Shown: positions 12,801 through 24,800 of the stretch, one piece after another
Layout: each line of letters starts with the position of its first letter
How positions within the stretch are numbered: the stretch's first letter is position 1
Assembly (NCBI GenBank): GCA_033026295.1
Contig: CM065180.1
Location: 19,683,523 to 19,747,522 of the forward strand
Direction: 5' to 3'
DNA length: 64,000 nt
From: Channa striata
Taxonomy: Eukaryota > Chordata > Actinopteri > Anabantiformes > Channidae
The notes under the pieces: generated by a model
Seen by the model: only the letters and a program-made list of their open reading frames with translations
Told to the model about the DNA's origin: nothing
The model's database searches: none
Position numbers and translations under genes: made by a program

Positions 12801-13983
12801 GTGTGTCTTTGTGTTCTTGCCTGTTGTTGTCTAAGTAAAAGAATATAAAATGTGTGTAAAAATGTCTTCAGATCCTTAAGGTGCATTTAGAATTTGAAGG
12901 TATAACTTTATTGTTTTACTCTTCCTTGTGTTTCTGTTTCACACAGTGGCATACGAGGAGCTCTTGGATGATCACAAGTTAGAAGGTAACTTTTTCTGTG
13001 GTTTTCCCATCTGTACACCCAAAGGTTCTGTGGGCAAAACATTTAAAAGCCAGACATGTTGGATTTTTTATTTTTTAGTTTGGCACCATCTAGTTGTGGT
13101 AGTAAGAACAATGCTGTAGTTAACTAATTTCTCTATAGTACAACGATACAGGGACAGTTTTCAGAACGTTATTATTTTGTGGACACACAATGTAGGAATC
13201 TGCAGTTAGGAAATAATTTTCGATATGTATGTTTAGGGTAATTTAGGAAATATAATGTATGTTCTAACCGGCATATGAAAAGCCAAGTTAAGCTGCCAGG
13301 TGCACAGAAAAAAATGAACATTAATGCTGCAGTATAGCATGTTTTTCTCACCACATTTTGGATTTTTTACAGTGTCCCAGTCATTTGAGCCGTCCCATCA
13401 GATCCTGAGTGAAAACATTGCTTTGGCAATTATTCTGCCAATCATCCTGGTCATCCTCCTGATTGGAGGAATTTACATGTACTATACAAAGTAAGTTAAC
13501 CAGAAAGTAATTTTTTATGTTTTTATTTATGATTTTTCCACACGCATCCATCTGTGTAAAAAATAACACCCCACATTTTCTTACACACAGCATATGCAGA
13601 TTAGAATGGAAGCCGCTCTTCTGGAAGTCTCTTTCTCACACACACTCCTACAGTCCCATCACAGTTGAGTCTGATTTCAACAACCCTCTTTATGAGGCAG
13701 GGGTACGTATATGGCTTATAATGTAAACGTTTGTTTCTTGTACTTTTTGTACTAAATTTAGACAATGCAATATTGAAAAGTATTATATTTTTATACATCA
13801 CAATATGTACAGTTATTTTCTATAAAGACCAATATGCTCACATGTTTTTCTTTTCATAACTTAAATAAACCGTTTATTTATTTATGTTTTAAATATTTTG
13901 TCATATTTGTCCTAACTGATTTTTTTACTTACGATTTCTTATTTTTTCTACAGGATACACGGGAGTATGAAGTATCCATTTAA
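379..13983 (+). CDS. sez6l2: Seizure 6-like protein 2 (CUB/Sushi type I membrane protein)
   Basis: Neuronal cell-surface protein of the SEZ6 family, which acts in synapse and complement-related biology. Exons: 379-433, 621-749, 841-1056, 6036-6172, 6579-6771, 7301-7486, 7568-7751, 8918-9081, 9762-9956, 11082-11220, 11624-11820, 11926-12120, 12270-12464, 12564-12755, 12947-12985, 13373-13490, 13591-13702, 13954-13983. They sum to 2676 nt, 891 aa, with continuous phase. Approximate domains: signal peptide 1-19; Ser/Thr-rich stretch with a TTTT-rich run before 133; CUB1 135-243; Sushi1 244-305; CUB2 306-421; Sushi2 422-486; CUB3 487-598; Sushi3-5 599-792; stalk; transmembrane helix about 820-842; short tail. 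The tail carries NPLYEAG and ends in DTREYEVSI, the SEZ6L2 C-terminus. CUB2 has the family string DSDMDDVPERGL. Human SEZ6L2 is about 910 aa. Paralogues SEZ6 and SEZ6L fit less well, and the neighbour kctd13 supports SEZ6L2. The signal-peptide exon is the least certain part. Confidence 0.95.
439..465. repeat. (TG)n microsatellite
   Basis: Pure TG dinucleotide run starting five bases inside the first coding-side intron of sez6l2, directly after the GTAAC donor. Confidence 0.95.
1057..6035 (+). other. sez6l2: Large third coding-side intron of sez6l2
   Basis: A 5-kb AT-rich intron between the Ser/Thr-rich exon and the exon that opens CUB1. It contains the hAT MITE at 3549-3782. Short open frames inside it, such as 1461-1763 and the minus-strand 3977-4312, show no recognisable domain and no supporting splice phase. 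I see no other gene. Confidence 0.7.
3549..3782. mobile_element. hAT-type MITE (non-autonomous DNA transposon)
   Basis: The element starts CAGTGTTTCTCAA and ends TTGAGAAGCACTG, so the terminal inverted repeats match at 12 of 13 positions. CAGTGNTTCTCAA is a typical hAT terminus. It is flanked by an exact 8-bp direct repeat GGCTAAGG at 3541-3548 and 3783-3790, the target-site duplication length of hAT elements. At 234 bp it has no room for a transposase. It is G-rich near both ends. Confidence 0.9.
6798..6870. repeat. Compound (AT)n(GA)n microsatellite
   Basis: An AT run to about 6846 passes directly into a GA run to 6870. It starts 27 bases after the donor of the second CUB1 exon of sez6l2. 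Confidence 0.95.
8133..8483. mobile_element. TIR element (MITE-like), 351 bp
   Basis: AAGGGCGACTTCACCAA at 8133-8149 is the exact reverse complement of 8467-8483, giving a perfect 17-bp terminal inverted repeat. Inside, CCTCCAGATGACATC occurs twice as a direct repeat, near 8251 and 8353. The interior resembles the stretch 54211-54441. No target duplication is clear; TTAA abuts the right end and TTGA the left, which might be a decayed TTAA site. It lies in a sez6l2 intron. No coding capacity. The superfamily is not assigned. Confidence 0.7.
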
Positions 13984-15220
13984 AGAAAAAACATTCTTGG
14001 TGAGAATTAAAAACCAGATTAAATTCTATCGGAAGACAAATTTGTTAATATTATAAGGCCTCAATGTCCCTTTATTGTTCATTTTTTATTTGAATTTAAT
14101 TTTACCATCAGTATGTCTCTGGTTTATCAATTGTGCAAGTGCTTTATTTTGAGTTGTTGCACTAGTGGTGGTCTGCCAAACATGGATCCTACTTCTCGGT
14201 CCGGCTTTCTGTAATTAGGACTGGTGCCTTATGTGGGGTAAGAAACTGACAACAAGGAAAACATAACAGTATAGGATGATTAAGAAGAGGATGGGGGTGG
14301 AGTACGGAGGAATTGATTGATTTAGAAGGCCAAATCATTAGAAACCTTGGCAATACTTTATTTGTAACAATCAGAAGTTACAGTCATGGGTATACAATAC
14401 ATGCTGAATGTTTTTTTTTTTACTTTTACAATGGATCATGTTGTATTTTACTAAGTATTGCAGTAAAGGGAAAGAATATTTTAATTTGTATCATGTGACA
14501 ATGTTTGAGATCAGCAGTCATTTTCTCTTTCTCGCTTTGTATCTGTGTAACATGTACACACTCATAAACACATGCACACACAAATTGAATGTAAATATCT
14601 GACTTAATATTGACTGAGGTTGGTATATATAATTACTTATATATAAGCCTCATATATACACTTATACATGGTGGCGGGAGGTTATATATTTTCATTATAT
14701 GTGTATAATGAAAATTCAGTGCCAAAATATATTGTTGAATAATTTAATGTCCCTAAGTGTTTCATCTGTTGTTGCAGTAGTGTTTACAAGGGCAGTGTTT
14801 ATTTTATTCTTTGCCGTCCCTGGAGTGTCTCGCCACCCGAGTGTCACGTGACACATAAGAAAAGGTGAGGACATGAATGTCATTATGCTTAGAGCATGCA
14901 CTGATTGTAAATTATATTGCTTCTGCTCAATCTTGCCATTATCATTATAGTTATTGACAGTTATCATTGTTATCCGATTTGATGTTGTATGCACTATGTT
15001 GATGAAAAACTACAAACTTGGCTGCTTGCTGTGATGCATTATGTATTTATTTAAAAATGATTGTTTGAACAGTGAATGTGGTCTCATTCACAATGCCAAA
15101 TGAAGGATTTCGGAGACTGTTGCTTTGTAGACTTAATTCTTCTCTTCTCATCAGTAGCATTCCTTTGCTTCATATATGAATACACTCTTTTGAAGGCAGT
15201 AAATTAATTGCTGAACTGGA

Positions 15221-15226
15221 AATAAA
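15221..15226 (+). terminator. sez6l2: sez6l2 polyadenylation signal AATAAA
   Basis: AATAAA 1.24 kb after the sez6l2 stop codon, followed by a TG/T-rich stretch. The interval 13984-15220 is AT-rich, holds no other gene that I can see, and is best read as the 3' UTR. Confidence 0.6.
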
Positions 15227-15639
15227 GTCTCTGTTGAATGGTGTCAAACTTGTAGAAGTGATCTGTGTCATTTATAATATTATGCATACACACAAATACA
15301 CCATATTAATATATGTATAACTGATGTAATGCCAGTGTCACAATGGGGAAGTAACTCACAATTTCAAATGATGTATTGATTATATTTTGTATAAAGAATT
15401 TACATCTGCACAGTTATCTAATTCGGGTCTGCTAGATGAATGTGGTGTAACAGGTACGATATTTCATTCTGATTTGCATTACAGCAATAAATTAGAAATA
15501 CTTCAGTGAAGTAAAAATAGCTAATAATCGTGTATTAATAATTCCGACAGGGGTCAGTATTTCACGCCCCGAGCTACTGTTCAACACCCGCGTTGTTGAC
15601 AGTAGAAGAAGAAAACAGCGGAAGAAGATCTTCTAGTTT

Positions 15640-16006
15640 CGCTTCCGTTTGACCTATTTAGCTTCTCGTATTAGCATCAGTTTATAGTCTTCATGACCGA
15701 CAATGAAGTCGGTTGTCGGTTGTTTAGCAATTTCTATTTCTTTATCGCTAGCGTCTGATTAGTTTTAGCCCAGTAGCGCTACAGTTCAAAGGAGTAAAGC
15801 TTGAGGGATAGCAGCGGACACTAGCTGTTTTGATTTAGCTGCGCTGACTGCGTGTAAAATGACTTGTCAGACGTTAGCTGCGTTGTAAATTTGTGTGGTC
15901 TGGGCTGCTCCGATTAGCTGGCTAGCTGATTGCTTCCTTACTTACACGTTTGGCTTTATTAGCGTAGCTAGGTTTACTCCTGCAACTTCCTTGGATGATC
16001 AGTGCG
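15640..16006 (+). promoter_or_regulatory. kctd13: kctd13 promoter and non-coding first exon
   Basis: An untranslated exon probably ends at 16006 before the perfect donor GTAAGT. Upstream and within it TTAGC occurs eight times between about 15648 and 15965, with several GCTAGC-like strings. The first coding exon begins at 16720 after TTTTCATTGCAG. No TATA box was seen, so the transcription start is not placed. Confidence 0.5.
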
Positions 16007-16742
16007 GTAAGTACAATTTAATGTAGCCAACTGAATATTAATGGGTTATATTAGTGTAAGTTATTATCTCACCGCTGACAGTTAACGTTAAGTCAGTGCT
16101 ATCATTTCTAGCTAACTTTATCTGCACCTGGGGTGTCGGCCGGTTTTATTGCTTGTCCAGTAGCTGTAACACTGCTACCGTGGGACGACTGAAGGCTCCG
16201 TGTACAGCAACCACACAACTACGAAAACCACAACATTCAGGGGAAAGACCCGCCGTCAAATGCTGTTCCACAGACATGAACTGTAGACAAAGCTTTGCAG
16301 TAGACTTTTACACTTACAACTTACTGAGTAAAGAATGAGTTGATTTATTATAGTTATGATTTAGATTCAGCCGTGGTCCCTTCGTTTTTTGCACTGGCCT
16401 TGTTTTTTTAGTACAGTTGCAGATTTTGGTGTAAGTTTCTTCATTATGTGATCTTCATCCAAACTGGAATTGCCGTTGTTGGCCACACTAGCTGTGGAAC
16501 ACAACGATGGCATTTTACATATTGAAATATTAATGCTGCATGTAGTATCACATCTTCCTGTGCAGCCTCTATGAATATAAATGTGCTAAAGTTATGTTTT
16601 TAGTCACTGACAATATGATAACTAAGTGGGACTTAAAATATACCTGTCAATAAATAACTGTTCCTCATTATAGTCTAAATATTTTTACTAAACAAGCCAC
16701 AATGTCCTTTTCATTGCAGTCTGGAGGAGACTCTTCAGCCCC

Positions 16743-19700
16743 ATGTCTGCTGAGGCTTCAGTTGGCAGTCATGCTGCCAACTCTGCCCAGTCTGCTGTTT
16801 CCCAGCCTGCCTGTCACAACACAGATGACCACAGAAATCAGAATCTGTTGGGGAGCAAGTATGTAAAGTTGAACGTGGGTGGCTCTCTGCATTATACAAC
16901 TGTCCAAACATTAAGCAAGGAAGACAGTCTGTTGCGGAGCATATGCAATGGAGGAACCGAGGTGAACATAGACTCAGAAGGTGAGTGGATGTCTTTGCAG
17001 AAGTAAAACCTAAAACCTTGTCCATATTGTTTTATGTAGAAAGCTAATATCAACTCAGATGTGTTCTTAAATGGTGTGGTTAAGGTTTGTAGTTATGTAT
17101 ATTACAAGCCATTTAGCATTTATATGGTACTCTCTTATCTTCGCCATCACACTGTAAGAGGGTCACAGATTTATTCAGAGATCCCAAGCATCTTCGTAAA
17201 TGACTGTACTGCCTTTTCAATTGTCTGCCAGATTTAGAGATTTATGAGTATTACTATCAAAAGACCAACAAAGACTCCGGAAGGTTTCAGGTGACTGAAA
17301 ATAATTCTTCTGCCGTCACAGGTTGGGTTGTTTTGGATCGATGTGGTCGACATTTTGGGCTGGTTCTAAACTTCCTACGAGATGGTTCAGTGCCACTTCC
17401 AGAAGACCACAGAGAACTGGATGAGGTTTTGAAGGAGGCCCAGTACTACCGCGTCCAGGGACTCGTCCAGCATTGCCTCAGTGCCATGCAGGTAATTGAT
17501 GAGGTGCCTCAAATTTTCTTTGTATGTGCCTAATATTGTCAAAACATTGAGTTGAAACTGGTTAACTATAACTGCCCGTGAATTGCAGCAGCATTCATTA
17601 AATCGTATATATGTTATTGTATGGATCGGATAATTTCTTTCTAAATACAAATAGCTTTTCTTTTCTCCAATAAACTAAACACCTCTAAGCTGTAGCTATT
17701 GGTCAGACCAAACAGGAAAAAATTTCACCTTTGACTCTGGTCTTATAATTCATATTTCAATAAATAATCAAAATTACTGATCTAATTGATGAGTATATTA
17801 TTAAGTAGCTTATCAATACTTAATGAGAATGAGTTAGTGTCATGTTTTTCTTTTATTCAACTTTAGAAACAAAAAGACATCTTTGAGAGTGTCTGCCGCA
17901 TCCCCATGATCACCTCAGCCAAAGAAGAACAGAAGATGATCGCTACCTGTAGAAAGGTAAATTACACTAATCTAAATCAAATGGACCAATGTCAAAAGCG
18001 AGTATTAGGTTAAAGGCCACTCATGTTTAGTCACATAAAAATCATTATACCAAATGAATATTGTAGCATTTTGTTTTTTGTGTGTTTATCAGTATGGGTT
18101 TAAGCTGTTAACCTTATAAGAAGACACATTTTTTTATGTAATGGACTACAGAACTTAACAGTTTAATTCCTGTTTTATGTCTCTACAGCCGGTAGTAAAA
18201 TTGCAGAACAACAGAGGAAACAACAAGTACTCATACACCAGGTAAAAATGAAAGTTGGCTGTTAATCTTATCTAAACAGTTTGAGAAACCACATTCCTCA
18301 ACTACAATCCATAACATTCCTATCAGTGTTTCATGTCTTCTGTTGCCCTTCACTTTAACGCTTCAGTTTTGTTGGACTTTGAGTGCAAGGTGCTTATAAA
18401 TCTGTTATTTGTTCTGTGTGTCTCCCTGTGATCAGCAACTCTGACGATAATTTGCTGAAGAACATTGAACTGTTTGACAAACTTGTGCTACGATTTAATG
18501 GCCGGGTCCTGTTTGTCAAAGATGTGCTTGGGGATGAGATCTGCTGTTGGTCTTTCTATGGTGAAGGCCGCAAGATTGCTGAAGTATGCTGCACATCGAT
18601 TGTCTATGCCACGGAGAAGAAGCAGACCAAAGTAAGAGTCACCTTATGTGACTGTTAAACCTAAAGCAATGTGGAGTACCTCTTATTGTGGAGAAGTGCT
18701 GTTGATGATTCTCGTGACACTGATTCACAGAATAGCACTCGTAGTAGTGGAAGGATTTTCTCATCTAAAAGGTTTTGAATGAAGCTTGTCCTAAACAGTC
18801 AGTCAAACCCTAAGCGTCACGTTGTGTGTTGGGTATCTTGCACGTAACTATAAAATGCCACAGGCTTTGACACAGTGTCAATATTTGACACCCCGGGTGG
18901 ATTAATTTTAGTGTCTCATACTACACTTAGCTAGTTGCACATTGTAGTTTCAAATTTTAAAGTAATAGCTTTACCCTTTGAGAAATTGGCCACATAGCTT
19001 CCACGGCAGGAAGTAGACGGTGAGCTTAGCTTGGCTTTTCTTAGCTTAGTTTATCACAGTAACTGGAAAAATATGGAGTTTAGAAATTTGTCCTAACCAA
19101 GCTCTAGTTTTATATGTAACAAATTGCTCTAAGGATATCACATACTTGTGATTCTAAAAAAAGAAATATTCCTTTAAATTGTAAACTGTGTTGTTTTTAA
19201 AGTTTGCATTCATACTTTTTTCTTAAAGCTGCAACATCCAACTTAAGATGTGCTAGCACAATACTTGACAACTCTTTCTCTCCCTGTTCTGCTGCACTTC
19301 ATACCCCTGTACCTAGTACATCGTGTAGTCTTCATTAGGAATTTAAAATAAATGAGAATCTTCAAAACAGTTTAAATGCTCTGATAGATTAGAAGAATGA
19401 GCCTCTTATTGTTGTTGAGTAAGTCTGGGTTACAGGAGGCTTCAACAGCACCTCTCCACATACAGAATGACAAAATAGAACAAGTTTGTACCTTAAGTGT
19501 TTAATACCCATTTTGCCATCAGGCACAAACTAAGGTTAAATGAGCTATTGTTAGGTTCCGATAATTTTAACTATAAGCAGAGAACATTAAAGTCAGATAC
19601 TGTAGCTGTACTTTTACAAATGACTAATGTGAAACAAGCTGTTTCCTTAATCAGAGCTTATACTCATACTATGAAGCAATTGCTAGTGAACTGAAAAAAT

Positions 19701-20132
19701 AATTTGTTTATCTACCTATTCTTGGAGGTGGAGAATAAACTTTCATAGTTTAAGTACCAGAATTCCTGATTTAAGAGCTGGTAGATTATGAGACGTTACA
19801 GTTTATAGCTGTTGTCTACAAATAATTAGCCGCTTGGCATTAAACTTGTCCATTGTGGGTTTTGTTTTGGGGTTTTTATTTAGGTTGAGTTTCCGGAGGC
19901 TCGAATCTTCGAAGAAACCCTCAACATCCTTATTTATGAGAACAGCAGAGGATCTGGGCCAGGAGGCTTACACCTTTTAGATTCAAGAGGCTCGGGTTCA
20001 TCGCTCGGACCTGGCCAATCCGAGGAAGAGGGTGCTGTGGGAGGGGACAGGCGAGTCAGACGGATCCATGTAAGGAGGCATATAATGCATGATGAGAGAG
20101 GGCATGGTCAGCAAACTGTGTATAAGGACTAA
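16743..20132 (+). CDS. kctd13: BTB/POZ adaptor for Cullin-3, KCTD13 (BACURD1)
   Basis: Substrate adaptor for the CUL3 ubiquitin ligase. In mammals it targets RhoA and affects the actin cytoskeleton and brain growth. Coding exons: 16743-16980, 17322-17491, 17867-17956, 18189-18241, 18436-18631, 19884-20132; 996 nt, 331 aa, against 329 in human. The protein starts MSAEAS as human KCTD13 does. The T1-type BTB domain begins at about residue 39 with KYVKLNVGGSLHYTT and includes GRHFGLVLNFLRDGSVPLPE. The later region has DDNLLKNIELFDKL and GDEICCWSFYG, diagnostic for the BACURD group (KCTD13, TNFAIP1, KCTD10). The C-terminus RRHIMHDERGHGQQ is shared with KCTD13. Linkage to sez6l2 favours KCTD13 over the paralogues. 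The Ser/Gly-rich insert near residue 270 is the most divergent part. Confidence 0.95.
18960..19150. repeat. Possible degenerate fish interspersed repeat
   Basis: The string around 19020-19060 (repeated AGCTTAGCTTGG / CTTAGCTTAG followed by AACTGG) resembles a common fish repeat with AGCTTAGCATAAAGACTGG. It lies in the last intron of kctd13. The match is from memory and weak. Confidence 0.3.
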
Positions 20133-21243
20133 TAATGTGAAAACATAAGGCATGGAAGAGTGTATGTCCAATTTTTTTTTCTTTGTGAAATGCTTGCAGA
20201 ATGAAAGACGTTCCTGTTAATGGCAATAGCTTGGTAGTTAGTTATGTCATCAAATGTTTTTAGATGACACTGCAAAGGTACAGGAGTTGTTGACTGTTTT
20301 GTAACTGAAGGAGTTGTTGGAGTTGAAAAATGCTTCTGTTTACAAGAAAAACTGTGTACATTATTTAAATAGGAAATGTGTAAATTTACCTGGAACATAA
20401 AACTGGCATGAAATACGTTTACTTTGTAAATGGTAAAAAAAAAAAAAAAAAATCTGCTGCACATTACTTAAATGGCCTCAAATGGCCGCCACTCCAACGG
20501 TGGACTTTACTGGGGTAACACTGTTGTCAGTTTATTAAGGTTGTGAAACATCTGTTGGACTGAAATGCTGCCAGAAAGTTATGGAAAGAAGATGGATTAG
20601 ATTAGATATATTAACACTGGAAGAAAATTGAGGAGCCATTTTTGTGTAGTTGTCCATAAATAAGGTTGTTGAGCAGCTGCGTTTTCTCTTATTTAAATAT
20701 TTCTGCTGTTGCTTCAAGATGTTTTTTATGAATTAATTTATGAACCTAATTTATTGTTTGCTATTTAACTTTTGTATAGTATGCAATCTTTGCGTTAACT
20801 AGTGCTCAAATGAGTTTTACATTTTGAAAATTATATGATGCACTATAGAGCACACATCTGAATTGTCTCTTGTAAATGACTAAATTGTGAATTTACATTT
20901 CAGTTTCATGTTTTAAGATAAACCACGACCATTTCGTTGATGTTTAATTCTGAGCCATGATTTTTCACTTATGATTTATGTCTTATACCAAACCACTGAA
21001 ATTTGAAGTAGTACCATCCACTGATCAGTAAGGCATTTGACACTGGTTGTATTTGTATTTTCCTCAGAAAGAGGATGAACTGATTGCTCATATTTACCAG
21101 TGTCTAATTAAAACCTAATGCCGAAAGGAAAAAGAAAATGTAAGGAGAGCAATATGTATTTCTACCCATAAAAAAACACGTTGGAATACTTTAAATATGC
21201 ACTAATATAACTGCCGTCCAATAGTGGTGATGAGAATGTCCTG

Positions 21244-21249
21244 AATAAA
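21244..21249 (+). terminator. kctd13: kctd13 polyadenylation signal AATAAA
   Basis: AATAAA about 1.1 kb after the kctd13 stop codon, followed by a T-rich stretch. The interval 20133-21243 is AT-rich and shows no other gene. An earlier, weaker signal cannot be excluded. Confidence 0.5.
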
Positions 21250-21855
21250 TTACTTCAGAAATCCAATTTATGCTTTGTGGTCATTTTTGTTGTCACATAA
21301 GATTAAATGTTGAAGAAAATAATTTCAATCATACAAAGTTAGTTCTTATTTTGAAATTGTTTTAGGAATGAATTATTTATAGCAGTTAACTTTAACATTT
21401 TGAGGGGTATGCAAACTAAGGGGGGGCCAACTTTTACACTGTACAAGACAATATCTTCACTTTATTAGCTCTAAAAATTGTCTTCAAAGTGCTGATTATG
21501 AAGATTCAGGATAGACAAACTGTTGTTGTATGTGGCTGATCATTAAAGTCAACATTAACCATTTACCAGTAAACTGTATGATATTGAATTGCACTTTTTT
21601 TTAGTAATTCAGCATAATGTGGAAATAGATGGAATGTATGTATGACGTAAAATCCTAGGACACAAGCATTCAGAATAACTCAGGAAAAATTGTGCCTACT
21701 TTTGTCGATGAGTTGACGATAAAGTTTTAAAAATTGAAGTTTTACGTTGCAAAAGTGAAAAAGAAAAGTACGTTTTAGTTTTTTTCAACGTTGACCTGAC
21801 GTCACTTCCTGGTGCTCCCGCCGCCGCCAAAAACGTCACAACACACAGACAAACG

Positions 21856-24800
21856 ATGGTGTCAGAGAAAGACGCGACGCGGCTCCGCAGGTTCGTGCGG
21901 GGTCAACTCCGCGCCGAGCCCGACCTCAGGTACGTGTTTTCCAGAAAGTTCGGCCTGGACTGAACAGAACTTTACGTCCGTGTGTCCTTCCGTCGGCTCA
22001 GCTGCTCAGTTTAAACTAACGCGGTCACTGACGCTCGTGTTTTCGTAGGACTAACGTTGCACGAGACGCCTGCGCAGTCAGCGCGTGTCCCGCGTTAGTT
22101 CAAACGTTGGCTGCTGTGGAGGAGCGTCGTACACGGGGATCTGCTGTCTTCTGCTGGGTGTATGAGTGGGACGAATATTAGAGTGTTTTAGTTTGAAAGT
22201 GTGAAATAAACAGTATCAGATCTTTCCTTATTACTTCTCTTCTCTTTGGGCTTTTCCCATCAGGGGTCGCTACAGCGAATCATCCGTTTCCACTTCACTC
22301 TATCCTGACACCAGCTAACCTCATGTCCTCTGTTAGAACATCCATATATCTCCTCCTCGGTCGTCCTCTCGCCCTCTTGCCTGGCAGCTCCATCTCCAAC
22401 ATCCTTCTACCAATATATTCACTGTCCCTCCTCTGCACATGTCCAAACCATCTCAGTCTAGCCTCTGTGTGCTGTCCCTCTGATAAACTCGCTCCTTGTT
22501 CTGTTATCATCTTCATCTTTCCTTATGAAACTGTGAAATTCAAATGTGTCTGTAAAATGAATATATATTGTTAGTGAATTGGTAGTTCAATTCTTCTTTT
22601 TCCAGCTAAGTTACAAGTGTTTTTATTATTTATGATGGAAGAAATGATAATTTAAGAATTATCATCAGGGTTCAAATTGACTTGCTCCTCTTTCATCCAA
22701 ATCAGTAAAATTGTCCAGCAGCCTTTGACAATGAACTCCGTTATCTTATTAGGAATCTTATTGTACCTGCTTATCCTGTTCCGAGTCGCAGGGTTGTTGG
22801 AGCCTGTCCCAGCTGTCACTGGGTGAGAGGCCGGGTCCACCCTGGACAGATCTCATCAGTCTGTCTCAGGATCATCCCACAGAGACACACAGATGGACAA
22901 ACACACACTTAGATTTACAATTACAAGGGCAATTTAGAGTCACCATTGACCTAACGTGCACGTCTTTGGACAGGAAAAACACTGTGTTGTGTCACACAGA
23001 AAGGCTGTAGCTAGTCAGTGGATTTAAACCAGGAACCTTCTAGCTTTTAGGCGGCAGCATGCTGCTCATCTCATTTAAATGTTATATTTGTCGCTCATTT
23101 TTAAAGATGCGTAGTATTCATCTGTTTCAAAAAAGCAGCCATTAAGCATACACGAGAAGCCACAACCTTAAAAAAACCTGGTGGTTTTAGCGTTTTGGTA
23201 GACCAGCAGGGTCACTCACTTGTGTTTAGCAAACGCTGATGCACGGTCTGTTCTGATAGCTGATGGCCAACATTAAGTTTTACCCTTGCTGACATCTGTC
23301 CACCTTCGCATAAATGTGATCAGGCTGTGTTATTGTTGCAGTTGATGGGTTTAGTGCAGTTATATTAAAAAAAACACCGTTCATGTGACATGTTTAAATT
23401 GCTGTAAGTGATATCTCTCCACACGCATTAATGTAATATTTCATATTTTCCTCCAGCACACTGACCTTAGGAATTTTAAAAAAGCGATATTTGGCTCATG
23501 TTGGACATGAATCATTAAGTCCAGAGGCCAGAAATTACATGAAACAGGTGGTTCAAGAGGAACTTATTAAAATGCAGGTATATGCGCTCTACACTTTCAT
23601 CTTTTTCTTCTTTTTGGGGAGCGAGGGGGATCATATTTAGCTGCAGCTTCTACTGTCAACCTAATAATTTTTCCTCTCTCTCTCTCTGTACTAGGATAGT
23701 GATGAAAATGGAAGCGAAGTGGAGACCAACAAGCCAGGAAACAAAAGAAAGAGAGAAATGGAAAATGATGAGGTTCTAAGCGGGAGTGAAGATGAATCCA
23801 GTGCAAAGAAATGCCGCCGTCAGACAGACTCATCGTCATCAGGCAAGTTGTAACTGAAACAAAAGGACAATTGTGGTGAAGTGAAATGAAAAGTAGAAGT
23901 AGTAATTAACATATAAATAGTAATTAATGTAGTATTTGAGTAAATGCCATAGTTACATATTTTATCTGTAGTTTACCATGCACTTACCTAATGTATTCAG
24001 TACTACTAGCATTTCTAAATATTTACTTGTGTAATATATGCTGTGGACTTATTTTTATCAAGGAAAACACACATGACGTTGTTTGAGGCAAATTAAAAGT
24101 CATCAAACTCCGAACAAACTTTTTATCATCTGTTATTGCCATCCTTACGATGAGGTATGGTGGTAGCAGCGTCGTGCTGCTCTGGTGTTTATCAGCAACA
24201 CTAACAGAGACAGAGGACGTCAGCATTTTGAGAAGAATGTAGGATGTTCTTCAAGAAAACCTGCTCTTATGAGACATGAGACCAGGGTGATGGTTGGTGT
24301 TTTGCCGCTCCTCTGTAAACTGAAATGTTTTTTGTGTGTGGGGTTTATGACAGAATTGGAAGATAACGAGGACTGCAAAACAGGAACTGAGGAGAGTGAG
24401 GATGAAGACGCACTTAAATCTGGATCTGGAGATGGTGAGCACGATGTGAAAAAAACTGAGCCCAAAACAACCGGAAACCGTAAAGAGCAGGTCACCAGTG
24501 AAGACTCAACTGATGAGGAAAAGAATGAGTCGGAACAAAAAGGGAATGAGAGCAACTGTGGTGACAGTCCGAAAGAAATAACGAAGAAAGCAAAAGCTAG
24601 TAAGAAAGAAGAAGTAAGAGTCAGTGATACAATCAAAGAAAAGGAAAGTCCTCAGAGTGATGAAGAGAGAAGAACTGATGAGTCCTCGGATGACAGTAAA
24701 AAAGGTGACTATGAATATGCATATTGTAAAATGTATTTAAAATGAGCATAAATTCCATATTTAAGTGTGTTTTGTTTTGTCTGTTTTTATACGGGTTTAT

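Noticed and set aside
24220..24636. 138-aa minus-strand open frame rich in Ser and Phe
   Set aside because: Antisense of the acidic, Lys/Glu-rich hirip3 exon 24354-24704; codon bias of that exon keeps the opposite strand open.
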